From contig JAULSR010000004.1 in the NCBI GenBank assembly GCA_030512295.1, positions 62,001 through 126,000 on the forward strand: a stretch of 64,000 nt of DNA. The letters run 5' to 3'. Made by a program: the position numbers and the translations under genes. The notes beneath the pieces are model-generated. The model was given only the letters and a program-made list of their open reading frames with translations, was not told where the DNA came from and did no database searches. Source of the stretch: Bombardia bombarda. Taxonomy: Eukaryota; Ascomycota; Sordariomycetes; Sordariales; Lasiosphaeriaceae. Of the stretch, positions 1-9,985 are shown one piece after another (the first letter of the stretch is position 1; each line of letters starts with the position of its first letter).

Positions 1-320
1 AGGAGCTCGTGCAGCTGTGGCCCGAGGGCAAGGGGTTGGGTAATCTGTACCCCGCCGAGTACTACAAGCGGAACGAGCTCATGCGTCACCTCGCATTCCG
101 GCCTAGGTTCTTCGGGGTTGCAGCTGCCATCGCCAACGGCTTCTTGCTGGCGGCCGAGGTGGTCACAGCGCCCGAGCTGGCGTCACAGCTGCGGACAAGG
201 GGGGCGACTGTGAAGGCGGAGGCGGAGGCGCTGCTTGCAACAGCCGCCGGTGATAATTCAAGAAGCACAGAGTTGTTCAACAAGCTATTTGGCGAACAAA
301 AGGAAGCAGTAAAGGCATGA
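1..320 (+). CDS. 3' end of an unidentified gene (partial)
   Basis: An open frame enters from the left edge (codons in phase with base 3) and runs to a TGA at 318-320, giving about 105 C-terminal residues. It contains a hydrophobic stretch (FFGVAAAIANGFLLAAEVV) followed by an Ala/Glu-rich helical tail ending in EQKEAVKA. GC-rich codon use and tail-to-tail placement against the cysteine synthase gene (90 bases between stops) support real coding. I do not recognise the family. The start and most of the protein lie outside the window. Confidence 0.5.
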   Translation, partial: ELVQLWPEGKGLGNLYPAEYYKRNELMRHLAFRPRFFGVAAAIANGFLLAAEVVTAPELASQLRTRGATVKAEAEALLATAAGDNSRSTELFNKLFGEQKEAVKA

Positions 321-410
321 TAGATCCCAACGGGTTCGCTATGTAGGGTATTTTGTAACAAAAAATATGTATGTATGTATATGAGGGGCGCCAAAAACAA
401 AACCAATTAA

Positions 411-1581
411 CTATGGCAAGACTATATACTTCTCTAAATGCTTGGGCACGGCGGAGCGCAGCTTCTTTTCTTCCAGCCACTTACCCGAAAAGAGGCGGTC
501 GGCATAGCGATATGCGCCGTCGCAGAGCATGGTCACCACCGTGTGGCCCTTGCCCAGCTTCTCGGCCACCTCCTTGGCAGCAACCACGTTCAGGGCCGAG
601 CTCGCGCCGAGATAGAGACCCTCCTCATCCAGACACCTGTACACCATCTCGATGCTCTTCTCGTCGCTGATGTGCAGCGACCCGTCGATCAGGTCCACGT
701 CGGGCTTGAGGTTGTCAGTAATACGGCCCTGGCCGATGCCCTCAGTGATGCTAGACCCGGAGCGCTCCACCAGCCTGCCGCCCGAGCTAAAGTACGAGTG
801 CAGCACGCTTCCCGGCGGGTCGGCCAAGTAGGACTTGACGCGGCTGTCGGATACCGTCTTGAGGTAGCGCGTGGTGCCGGCCAGGGTGCCGCCGGTGCCG
901 GTGGCGCAGGTGAAGGCGTCGACCTTGCCGGCGGTCTGCTCCCAGATCTCGGGGCCGGTGGTCTCGATGTGGGCGCGGCGGTTGGCGATGTTGTCGAACT
1001 GGTTCGTCCAGACGGCGTTGTCGAGGCGGTCGGCGTGGCGCTTGGCCTGGTGGTTGTAATTTTGGGGGTTGTCGAAGGCGACGGCGGGGACGGGGTAGAC
1101 CTCGGCGCCGAGCAGGCGCAGCAGGTCGATCTTGCCCTGGGACTGGGTGTTGGGCATGTAGATGACGAGCTTGTAGCCGCGGCTGCGGCAGACGTGCGCC
1201 AGCCCGATGCCCGTGTTGCCGGCGGTGCCCTCGACTACGGTGCCCCCGGGCCGCAGCAGCCCCCGCTCCTCGGCGTCCTTGACCACGTAGAGAGCTGCCC
1301 GGTCCTTGACGGAGCCGCCCGGGTTCATGAACTCGGCCTTGCCGAGGACTTCACAGCCTGTCTCCTCGGATAGTTTGTTGAGGCGGATCAGCGGCGTGTT
1401 GCCGATGGCTGGTGCGTGTTAGCCTCGCACTTTCCTATTTTTCGTACCAATTACTTAAAAACTTACCTTCTGTCAGACCCTTGGCTATGCCTTGGGCCCT
1501 GGAGACGGCGATGAGGTGCGGGCTCACGTCGGCCGCCCGCAGCGCCGTCGTCGCAAATGTGCGGATGCCGTGGCGAAACAT
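411..1581 (-). CDS. Cysteine synthase 2-like PLP enzyme, mitochondrial type
   Basis: Two exons, 1467-1581 and 411-1408, joined across a 58-base intron (donor GTAAGT, acceptor CAG), encode 370 residues. The family is fold-type II PLP enzymes (cysteine synthase/CBS) that make cysteine from an activated serine and sulfide. The PLP-binding lysine is in GSVKDR (about residue 73), the substrate loop in EGTAGNTG, and the phosphate-binding glycine loop in TGTGGT. The first 25 residues (MFRHGIRTFATTALRA) are rich in Arg, Ala and Thr and low in acid, like a mitochondrial presequence. The overall pattern is closest to the fungal 'cysteine synthase 2' group (yeast Mcy1, fission yeast cys12) rather than O-acetylserine sulfhydrylases of bacteria. 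Sulfide donor and activated serine form cannot be read from sequence. It shares an upstream region with divergent SWC2. Confidence 0.9.
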
Positions 1582-2210
1582 GATCGCTTATATAAATATA
1601 AACACAGGAACAGAAGAGGAGTGGGTGTCACAGCGGACGAGGTCAGCTCTTAAAATATTGTAGAATTAAACCTCAAATCGCATGCGCCATGGGTCCTACC
1701 CGGGTACGCAGGTTCGTTGAAAGTGGAAGCTGGCGGCCGATGGCGCAATTGAACGCTGGCCCGCCCAGCAGATGGATTCCATTATCCGGGGCGTGGGGGG
1801 GCCACTCCCTAGCGGATAGCGACAGGGAACCCTGGCCCTGGCCCCGTTTCGCCCTGTTCCTGCAGCGCGTCTCAGCTGGAGCTGAACCTGTCGGGACGGG
1901 AAGAGGACGGTCTTGGCATCCCGTCATCCCATGGAATTCTGATTTTCAACTTTGCACGCGACTAGGGACAGACATCCATCAGCTCCGACCGCCATCTACG
2001 GCTGGATTCAAGGGCCACATCACGCACCGAATATTCCGAGTTTCAAACGAGTCGGGACTACAATATTATACGGTATACCCCATAGATTTATCTCTGAGTT
2101 GCCCACGATCGAACTTTGAAGCAAAGTGCCCCACCGAACGGGATCGCCCAATTCCATTTTGATTGAGCTGGCGGTGCCGAGCTCGAGCCGACTCGGGCAC
2201 GACAACCATC
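1582..2210. other. Divergent intergenic region, cysteine synthase / SWC2
   Basis: About 630 bases between two start codons on opposite strands, so it must hold both promoters. I see no further exon. A TATA-like stretch (TATATAAATATA on either strand) lies at 1589-1600, only about ten bases upstream of the cysteine synthase start. That is too close to be a usual TATA box. Confidence 0.5.
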
Positions 2211-4696
2211 ATGGCGACCGACGAAGATGAAAGCAGGGCCTCTGTGCTTGATGACTCGTCAGATATGGGAACCAACAGTGCCAGTGATGTTGATGGCGAC
2301 AGCGACACAGAGGCGCCCAAGCAGGTGGAATGGCTCGCCACGACGCGTGCGAAGCGCTCAACGGCCGGAAATCGTATGAAGGCCATGCTGGCAAACGTCG
2401 AGCCTGCCGCTGAGGACTCCGATCTTGAACTACTCTTTGCCGAGGACGAAGACGATGTCGGCTTTACCGACGACGCCAAAGATGATGGCTCCGACGTCCA
2501 CATGGATTCCTCATCTGACGACGAAGACCAGGACGAGGCCGCCGACGATCTCACGGGCGAGAAAGAACTGGAGCGCCAGGCAAGAGAGAAGAGGAACGCC
2601 CAGCGCAAACGCAAAGCACAAGAAGCCATCCCAGCACGGTTCAGGAAAAAGGTCCGCATTGAACAGTCAGGTGCTGGTGCTGGCGCTGGTGCTGTCGACT
2701 CTGCTAGTCCCAGCTCGACAGCTCCCCCACCCCCTCCGTCTCATCAACCGCGGCCGAAAAAGAAGTCGGAAAGAGTCAGTTGGCTTCCGACCGCGGCGGA
2801 CCTCCCTACTCGCGCCTCGGAACGTTCAACCACCAGGATAAGCAAGCAGCAGCTCCATCAGAAAATGGTGACAGATGAGATCAAGCGCAAGAAGCAGCTG
2901 GAACGCATGGAAAAGAACGCCAAGCGGCTTGAGGCCCTGAAGAAACCACCCATGACCCAGGCCGAGCGCTTGCAGGAAGCTGCCCTCGTGGAGAAGAGAA
3001 ATTCGAAGAGTTTGAACCGGTGGGAAGTGGCGGAGAAGACAAGAGAGGAGGAACGGCTGAGGAAGATTGCAGCGCTGCACAGCCGGAAACTTGACGGGCC
3101 TGTTGTCACGTTCTGGAGTGGCATTCAGGAGCTGGAGGAGGGACAGTTGAAGCACGTGGGCAAGATGGTATCAATAGAGGAGAAGGCGCCAAGAAAGAAG
3201 AGACAGTCGACAGCTGCTGCTCTTATAGCGAAAGGACCAGACAATAAAGCGGCCGACGAAGCATCTAAGCCTCCGTCACCGACAGAAACATCAGCGAAAG
3301 AGAAGGAAGGCACAAAGCCTGTTGATGCGGCAACTGAAGTGCCCGAGATTAAACAAGAGGCTACTGAACATCCAGCTTCATCGTTGTTGTCGACCCCGGC
3401 TCTCCAAACACCCGTCCAGCCGATTTTACCTCCAGCCAACCCAGCTATAAGGCCCCCAGAACAACAACCCTTACAGCAACCTCCTGTGGCATCTATTCTA
3501 GGACCAATGGCTCCGCCGCCCATACCTCCTCCACCACCACCATCAGAGGCCAAACACACCACATCGGCGGTCCTCGCTGCTCCGGTTCTAGCCCCGCCGG
3601 CTGGCGTAACGCCCTCGATGCTTGGCAGCCAGATGCCTATGCTGGGCTTTCCCGCCTCACAAGGGAAGTCCAACGTTCTTGCGCCCCCTAACACTTCGCA
3701 AGGGGCGTCTCCTCTTTCTCTATCTCCGCCAGCTTCAGCGCCAGCGCCAGTTGCGCATACGCCTGTTGTACCTCAGCTAGCGCAACCTACGCAACCTGCG
3801 CAACCTGTGCAACCGACAGTACCTACGCAACCTACGGGATTGGCGAAACCACCGCTTACACCATCTCCTTCCGCCGCCCGAAAAAACTCTCGAAAAAACT
3901 CTCTCCCATATCTGCCGTCGCCCAACCCCCTACAGCCAACACAAGGCAAAGCGTCATCTAAAGGTCCCGACACACCAAAAGAAGCGTCTGCGCAGCCAGG
4001 GCTCGAAGGGAAGGTGACCCGCAGCTGCATCATCCTCCAAAACTTTGATGAAAATGCCATCAAAGACCGGCAAGTGCAGACACAGATCCTCTTCGGGAGG
4101 AAGATGAACAAGCTGGCCAGTAAGTGTTTGGTCTATACATATGGCTGCCCCTATCTAGCCCCACTCCTCTACACCGTGACAAGGAATACTCACGCTTTAC
4201 AGAACCTGCTCATCCGCCGCTCTGTGTCATTACCAACCACCCCGCTCGACACAGAGACCCCAAGACAGGCCTGCCGTTTTACAACAGCTATGCTTTCAAG
4301 GAGATTCAGCGTGTGTGTCGCGGCGACTACAAGTTCAGTCGTCTCCTCGGGGCCTATGTGGGTAGTGGGAACTATGCCGCCCGTGGCGTTCCGGAACGCT
4401 TCCTGGATCCGACCAAAGAAAGGACCAAATACCCCCCGACTGAAGCTACGCTCGTACCCAAGGATGGCGTCGTAGAATTAAAAGACGGGGAGGGAGGAGT
4501 GAAGGAAGGAGAGAAGACGGCCGATCAGGCTGAACCCAAGCTGGAGCCCAAGTTGGAACCAGTTGAAGAGCCTCAACCAGCGGCGGCGGCTCCAGGGTTA
4601 GGGGTGACAACTGCTGGTAACAGTAGTAATACGGACGTGTTGATGACGACAACGACAACAGCAATAACCCCTAAGCTAGCCCAAGTGGCCAAGTAG
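2211..4696 (+). CDS. SWC2: SWR1 complex subunit Swc2 / YL1 (Vps72) family
   Basis: Exons 2211-4119 and 4203-4696 (83-base intron, donor GTAAGT) give 800 residues. The ATG at 2211 is the first methionine in frame. The N-terminal third is the YL1 region: long Asp/Glu-rich runs that in this family bind the H2A.Z-H2B dimer, then basic helices (ARFRKKVR, KKQLERMEKNAKRLEALKK). The middle, about residues 290-590, is Pro/Gln/Ala-rich low complexity. The YL1 C-terminal domain begins just before the intron (SCIILQNFDENA) and continues in exon 2 (HPARHRDPKTGLPFYNSYAF). The splice joins phase 1 exactly through this conserved domain. Known role: histone H2A.Z exchange in the nucleus. The fungal protein is longer than animal YL1 because of the Pro-rich linker. 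Confidence 0.92.
3781..3834 (+). repeat. Degenerate 9-bp tandem repeat in SWC2 (QPT/QPA/QPV units)
   Basis: Six consecutive 9-base units of the form CGCAACCTA / CGCAACCTG encode repeated Ala/Thr-Gln-Pro tripeptides in the disordered linker of Swc2. Confidence 0.7.
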
Positions 4697-5295
4697 GAGC
4701 GTGTTGTGACGAGACTGTATCTGTAAACTGTATGAAGTATCAAGATAATGTAAGCTGGAAGGCAACCCATTTAGTGGGGCAGAAATGATAGACACTCTCC
4801 CAGGTGAGAACAACGCTGTCAGACCTGGATATAACTGAAGACCAGGGGAGTCATCATCATCAATTGGTTCACATAACAATGTCAGTTAAGACTATGCATA
4901 ACAACTGCCCCATTGAGTTCAATTACCACCGAGTACCACCCAGCATCAACATGCATTTAATAGAAACCACGCTCATATCACTAAGTTGTGTTCCTCAGAA
5001 TGTTGTAATTACGTATTACGCAACCCATCACACATGCGTCCCGCCATTCCAATTTCAGGCAGATCTGTCCATCTCATACTCCCTATCTAGATATATACAC
5101 ATTACACGCGCCCTTGAGGAAGAGAACAACAAACCGCTTCCAAAACGCCATGCCCCCGCGCAAAAGACCAACAAAATCTCAAATACACATCTCTCTTTTT
5201 CTCTCTCGCACACACAGACAGACATGTAACCAAACAAAACAAAATTCAAATCAAACCAACCCCGTTCACCCTTCTCTCTCTCTCTTTATTTCCCG
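4697..5295. other. Convergent 3' spacer, SWC2 / MTW1
   Basis: About 600 bases between two stop codons. It is AT-richer than the flanks and holds CA and CT runs (5190-5222, 5268-5286). No exon, RNA gene or repeat family recognised; presumably 3' UTRs. Confidence 0.5.
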
Positions 5296-6521
5296 TCATG
5301 ACTGATCCATTTGGTTCTCGTCTTGTACCTGCTGCTCCTGCTCGCCATTGCTACCACCTCCCCCTAAAATCCCAACCATCCTCTCCAACCCCTCCACCTC
5401 CCCCTCGGCCAGACTCCTGCCCTCGCCGTGCCACTCGCCGTCGCGCACCTCGCCGTCGGCGCCGAGCTCGAGCCCCCGCGCCCGCTCGAGATGTCGCCTG
5501 GCCGCCGTCTCGACGTACTCGAGGCGCTCGCGCCGCCAGCTCTTCGCCGTTGTCTCGCCGCCATCTTGGCTACTACTATTGCCGGGATCCAGATCCGGCA
5601 TGAGGTTGCGCAGCGAGGCTGATAGCGATCGGAGGGCTTGCAGCTGGGAGAGGGTGAAGGCTGTGGTGGTGGTGAGGGGGGTTTCGGCGCCGCCGTCGGC
5701 GAGGGAGCCTTTGTTGTTGAGGAAGGCGAAGGGCGCTGCTGGGGTGGGTTCGCCGTCGGTGGTAGATTCTTGCGGGTTCTGTTGTTGATCCCCTTCCTCC
5801 TGCTTCACCACGGTCGGTAAACCGGTGCTGCCACCGCCGCCGACGAGCCTGCGCACCTCGCCCAACAGGGCGGCGTTGCGCGCCTTCTCGGCGTGCAGCA
5901 TGCAGTTGAGCTTCTGGCTGGCCTGCAGGCGGCGGCGCAGGCGGTCGACGCTGTCGATGGTTGGATTGCTGCTGCTGCTGCTGCTGCTTGGGTTGTTGTT
6001 TTCCGGCTTGTTGCTGTTGATGATGTTGCTGAAATCGAGCCCTTCGTAGTGGGTCAGGCGGATCCAGTTGCGGTCGTCGGGGCGCACGCACATGATGTTG
6101 CGCATCACGTAGATCTCGAAGCGGTCGAAGTTGCGGTCGACGCTGGCGTAGAGGAGAGTCTCGAGCTGGTGCATGCCCGCCTCGACCTCGCGCCGGCGCG
6201 CGTCTTCGGCGTTTGGGACGCCGCCATTATCGTCGTTGCCGCCTGTTTCTGCTGCTGGGGTGTTGGAGTAGGCGGGCGGGCGGAAACCCAGGGCTGAAGG
6301 GGGGACTTTAAGTAGGCCTTGCTCGATGTTGTTGATGGCGCGGTCGGTGATGATGTTGACGACGTTGTTGATGTCGTCTAGCAAGCTCTGTGGCACAACG
6401 GAGGGGCAGGGTGAGCTTTTGTGCTATGCGCTATGTTTTTCCTGATGGCTGTACTCACTACGGGTGGATAGCCGAAATGCTCTGTCAGGATCTCGTAGTC
6501 AGACCTGGCTGACGCCGCCAT
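5296..6521 (-). CDS. MTW1: Kinetochore MIND complex subunit Mtw1 / Mis12
   Basis: Exons 6459-6521 and 5296-6387 (71-base intron, donor GTGAGT, acceptor CAG) encode 384 residues. The junction restores the Mis12 signature YEILTEHFGYPPV + SLLDDINNVVNI across the splice, which fixes both the intron and the start at 6521. A further in-frame ATG at 6578 is not needed by the family. Middle residues (EMHQLETLLYASVDRNFDRFEIYVMRN equivalent) form the second conserved helix, followed by a Ser/Asn run (AGC repeat) and a coiled-coil segment (RLRRRLQASQKLNCMLHAEK). The role known for the family is the bridge between inner-centromere proteins and the Ndc80 complex. The protein is longer than yeast Mtw1 because of an acidic, Gly-rich tail. 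Confidence 0.92.
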
Positions 6522-7166
6522 TTCATTTATTATGCCTTGTTTTAATTGTTGGTTTTGAATTACTGCTGCGAAACGCACGACGACGACTCGACGAGGGGGA
6601 CGCGCTCGCCTCGCATTTGACCTGGCAGACGTGGGGGGGTTACGTTGATTGACACAGCTAAATCAAGTACCTGCAGCGGGGCTCTCGATTGGCCTGAAGC
6701 GCAACCTACCTAGGCGGTTGATCCAGCAAGGCCCCCTGTCAGCGATCGACCGCTCCGCTTCGTTTTACGTCACAGCGCTTGCCGGCCGCTAAAACAACAC
6801 ACCGAAGATGGAATTGGCGTCTCGAAACGACCGCCCGTTGCTGGTAGGTAAGGTAAGGTGTCTAGTCGCCAGGTCTAGACCTCTCGTCGGTGACACTGCC
6901 GCCAGTGCCCGCCCGTGTGCAACCCAAGTGGAACCTAGAACACCTATCCGTCCCCTACTTTCACATCTACAATTGACTCCATCTTTTAAATGTCCACCCG
7001 TCTTTTGAATTACCCCTTCTTGATTGTTCAATATCAAACCATACGATACACGTATTGTCTGCCCCTGTTATCCCACCTTAGCCCCTAGATTAGACCCAGA
7101 GTCTATTTCGACGTCAAACGAGCCCGAGGAGGGGCCCAAGACAAGTCGAGCAGCAAACAGGACACC
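6522..7166. other. Divergent promoter region, MTW1 / AIM3-like gene
   Basis: About 645 bases between opposite start codons. It contains an ACCTACCTAGG-type motif near 6705-6714 of the kind seen in many spacers of this window. No other gene recognised. Confidence 0.5.
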
Positions 7167-8601
7167 ATGTCGGGATACCGAGATAGGATCAAGAACCGCT
7201 TAAACCCAGACAAGAGCGGAGGGAGCTCAAGTTCGGCTTCAGCATCTGGAGGAGGGTCTTCTCTATCGGGGCTACATCTCAGGGACCGCGCGGGAGGTGG
7301 AATTGGTCAGATTGTACGTAATATATCTCGAGTCTAGCCCTTAGACCTCGGTATATGAGACTGACCAAGACTTGCAGAAAAGCCTCGTTGGGCGCGGTGA
7401 TGATAACGTAAGTCTTTGATGTCCATACTCTCAAAACTGTCACATCACAAAACAAAACATCATTGACAGTCCCATCCGCCACCAACAGAGCAGCCTAGAA
7501 AGCACCGGTCGCGTTGCACGGCCGCTCTCGGAGCTGAAGGATCCCGCCTCCTTCCTCCCGCCGCCGAAGCGCATCGGCGTCGGCAGGGTCAGCGACCCAC
7601 CACAAAGTCGCCCCCAACAGCAGACCATTGGATATTCACCCCATCAGGATCAGCAGTATCAAGATCATGAGCAGCAACCCCCATCATCTCCTCCCAAACC
7701 ATTCCGCACAGACACCACCGGCCTGTCAACCTCCCATCTGCCTCCACCCCCCGTGAGGAGAGATAACAGCAGCGCTTATGGGGACGGCGGGGGGGCAGCA
7801 GCGGCAGCAAGGCCCGCGCCGCCATCCCTGCCCCCGCGACTACCGCCTCGGACCAACACCGCATCGCCCGCCCTGCCGACCCGTCCCCCAACATCACACT
7901 CGCAGGCACAGACGCAGACACCGTCACCGCCACCGGCCTACTCATCATCAAATCCCGCACTTCTAAACCAGGGCGCCATCAGCCGGCTCGGCGCGGCCGG
8001 TATCTCGGTCCCGGGTTTCGGCATCGGTGGCGGTGATTCCCATTCAGGGCAGCAGCAGTCCAGCAGCAACACCAACAACACCTCACAGCTCAGCGAGCTA
8101 CAGTCACGATTCTCCCGCCTCAAAACAAGTAACCCAACTACAGATTCAACAGCTACTACTCCCGCTGCCGCTACCGGTACTACATGGGCGCAAAAGCAAG
8201 CAGCCCTCAAGACGGCAGCTGCGGCCCACAAGGACCCGAGCTCCGTCTCCTTTTCGGATGCAAAGTCAGCCGCGTCCACCTTTAACAACTTCCGCCAGCG
8301 GCACGGCGAGCAAGTCGCGGCTGGCATGCGGAGCGCCAGCAGCTTGCACGAGAAATATGCCCCGGCAGTAGGAGGCGGCGGCGGGGATGCCGGCCAGCAG
8401 CAGCAGCAGCAGCAGCGTCCACAGATTTCGACCGCCTCATCTTCTGCGTCGTCAATCATCTCATCGCTTGCGAACAAGAAGAAGCCTCCGCCACCGCCAC
8501 CAAAGAAGCCCTCCATGGCGAGCAGCCCAAGTAGTAACTCGCGGTTAGGTGGTGATGGTGCTCCGCCTCCTGTCCCGCTTCAAACAAGACCGCAGTTCTA
8601 G
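7167..8601 (+). CDS. Proline-rich, low-complexity protein, AIM3-like (tentative)
   Basis: Three exons, 7167-7313, 7378-7407 and 7489-8601, all splicing in phase 0, give 429 residues. The middle exon is only 30 bases. The N-terminus (MSGYRDRIKNRLNPDK) is basic. A short conserved-looking block LSELKDPASFLPPPKR follows the last intron. The body is Ser/Pro/Gln-rich with a CAG-encoded Gln run at 8396-8415. Near the C-terminus is an ordered-looking helix (SFSDAKSAASTFNNFRQRHGEQ), then PPPPPPKKPS and a closing APPPVPLQTRPQF. Such polyproline ends typically bind SH3 or profilin-type partners. The LKDPxSFxPPPK block and tail resemble fungal AIM3-family actin-patch proteins, but from memory only, so the name is tentative. 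Antisense open frames here are shadows of this composition. Confidence 0.72.
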
Positions 8602-8954
8602 ATTGAGTCATGCAATGGTCAGTAAGATTGATGGCTTTTTGGTTAGTTATGTAGCTAATCAATAAATGAGCATTACTTTTCGATTGCAATAATGTCCTTG
8701 CTTAAGTATCGAGGTGGCGCATACGAGACATGGCAGTAACGACAGTAGTAGCACAACAAGGGACGCATAACATTGTGAGGTAAACTGCCCTAGCATTTCT
8801 AAATGAGGGTAGCATAAAAACAGAACTTCATAATTGCTTGATATGCCAAACATGCACCATTTCAGAGGTTATTTGGTTCTAAAATGATGTGTGCGCGTAT
8901 GTAATGACCGCCGCCGTCGTGATTTGTTAAATGAAAGACATGAAAAAAGGTCGT
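8602..8954. other. Convergent 3' spacer, AIM3-like gene / TCTP
   Basis: About 350 bases, AT-rich, between two stop codons. Nothing beyond probable 3' UTRs seen. Confidence 0.5.
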
Positions 8955-9985
8955 TTAAACCTTGGTGGCCTTGAGGCCGTGCTTCCAGATGACAATGTAG
9001 GGGGTGGTGCCATCCTCACGGTAGTTGAGAAGGACAACCCTAATAAAAAAAAAAGCGAACGAGGTCAGTTTGGGTTCTTTGTGTGTCCTGGAAGACAGGA
9101 CATTCTGGTAGTCAATTGTGGAAAGATAGGTACTCACATTCCATCGGGGTTGCCAGACTCTCCGGTGTAGAACTCGTAGTCCTTGAAGCTGCCAATAATC
9201 TTCTTGGCGAAGGCACCGGCCTTGGTCTCGAACTCCTTGATCTCCTCGTCAGACTTGCCCTGCTCCTTGAGGCTGGCCTTGACGGCCTTCATGTAGCCTA
9301 GAAGTTTGAAAGAACACGCCGGTCAGCTAATTACTCCCCGGCTGAGTTGGGCGCTTCTCTACATGTAGGTAGGGGGTCCAAGAAGCCCACGAGGAATGGG
9401 ACTTTGATGGTGGGCAAATATACCCTTAAGGTAGGTGAGGTACGACTTCTTGTCGAAAGAAGTAGCCTGGAGACGGAAAGAGTGGATGATGTTGTTGACC
9501 TTGACGGTGGTGTCCTCAAGGGCCTCCTCCTCCTCCTCGGCGGATGCGTTGGCGCCAATGTCTGTTTGTGCGCAACTGTTGTCAGTATATCGTTGTTTTT
9601 TCGTCGACGGAAGGCGTATTGTGCTCCAAGGTAGGTGTGTGTTTGTGTGTGTCTCTCCGAGGAGGGACGGGGGTAGGTAGATATTCACGAACCAATTGTG
9701 ACACCGCCCTCGGTGATCATGGCGCAGTCGACCTCGTATGCGACGCCATCGACCTCAATGAGGTCGTAGGAGTCCGAGATGATCTCGTCGCCGGTGAGGA
9801 TATCCTAAAGCGATGGGCGGCATGGTCAGCAAGGGTATGCGACGGACGGTAACCATCATCAACAGATCCCCCAAAGGGGCCAACAAGTCCGCTTGAAATT
9901 TTGCGCGGGGCGCGCGCAACAAGCGAGCGAGTGGTACCACGGTGGGGGGGCTGATAAGCGGGGCTCTTACAGTGTAGATGATCAT
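8955..9985 (-). CDS. TMA19: Translationally controlled tumour protein (TCTP)
   Basis: Five exons, 9971-9985, 9693-9804, 9424-9561, 9138-9297 and 8955-9039, give 169 residues, the normal TCTP length. Exon 1 is 15 bases (MIIYT). Diagnostic segments are GDEIISDSYDL, VAYEVDCAMITEG, DIGANASAEEEEEA, KKSYLTYLKGYMKAVK and the C-terminal NYREDGTTPYIVIWKHGLK. Every splice phase is consistent (0, 1, 1, 2). TCTP is an abundant cytosolic protein associated with ribosomes and stress response. On the coding strand the region just upstream (about 10114-10137) is a long pyrimidine run, the CT-rich promoter pattern common for highly expressed fungal genes. Four introns in a 510-base coding region is intron-dense for this window. 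Confidence 0.95.

Noticed and set aside
438..1373. A 311-codon open frame antisense to the cysteine synthase gene.
   Set aside because: It is a codon-bias shadow: the opposite strand encodes a complete, motif-rich enzyme and this frame has no recognisable domain.
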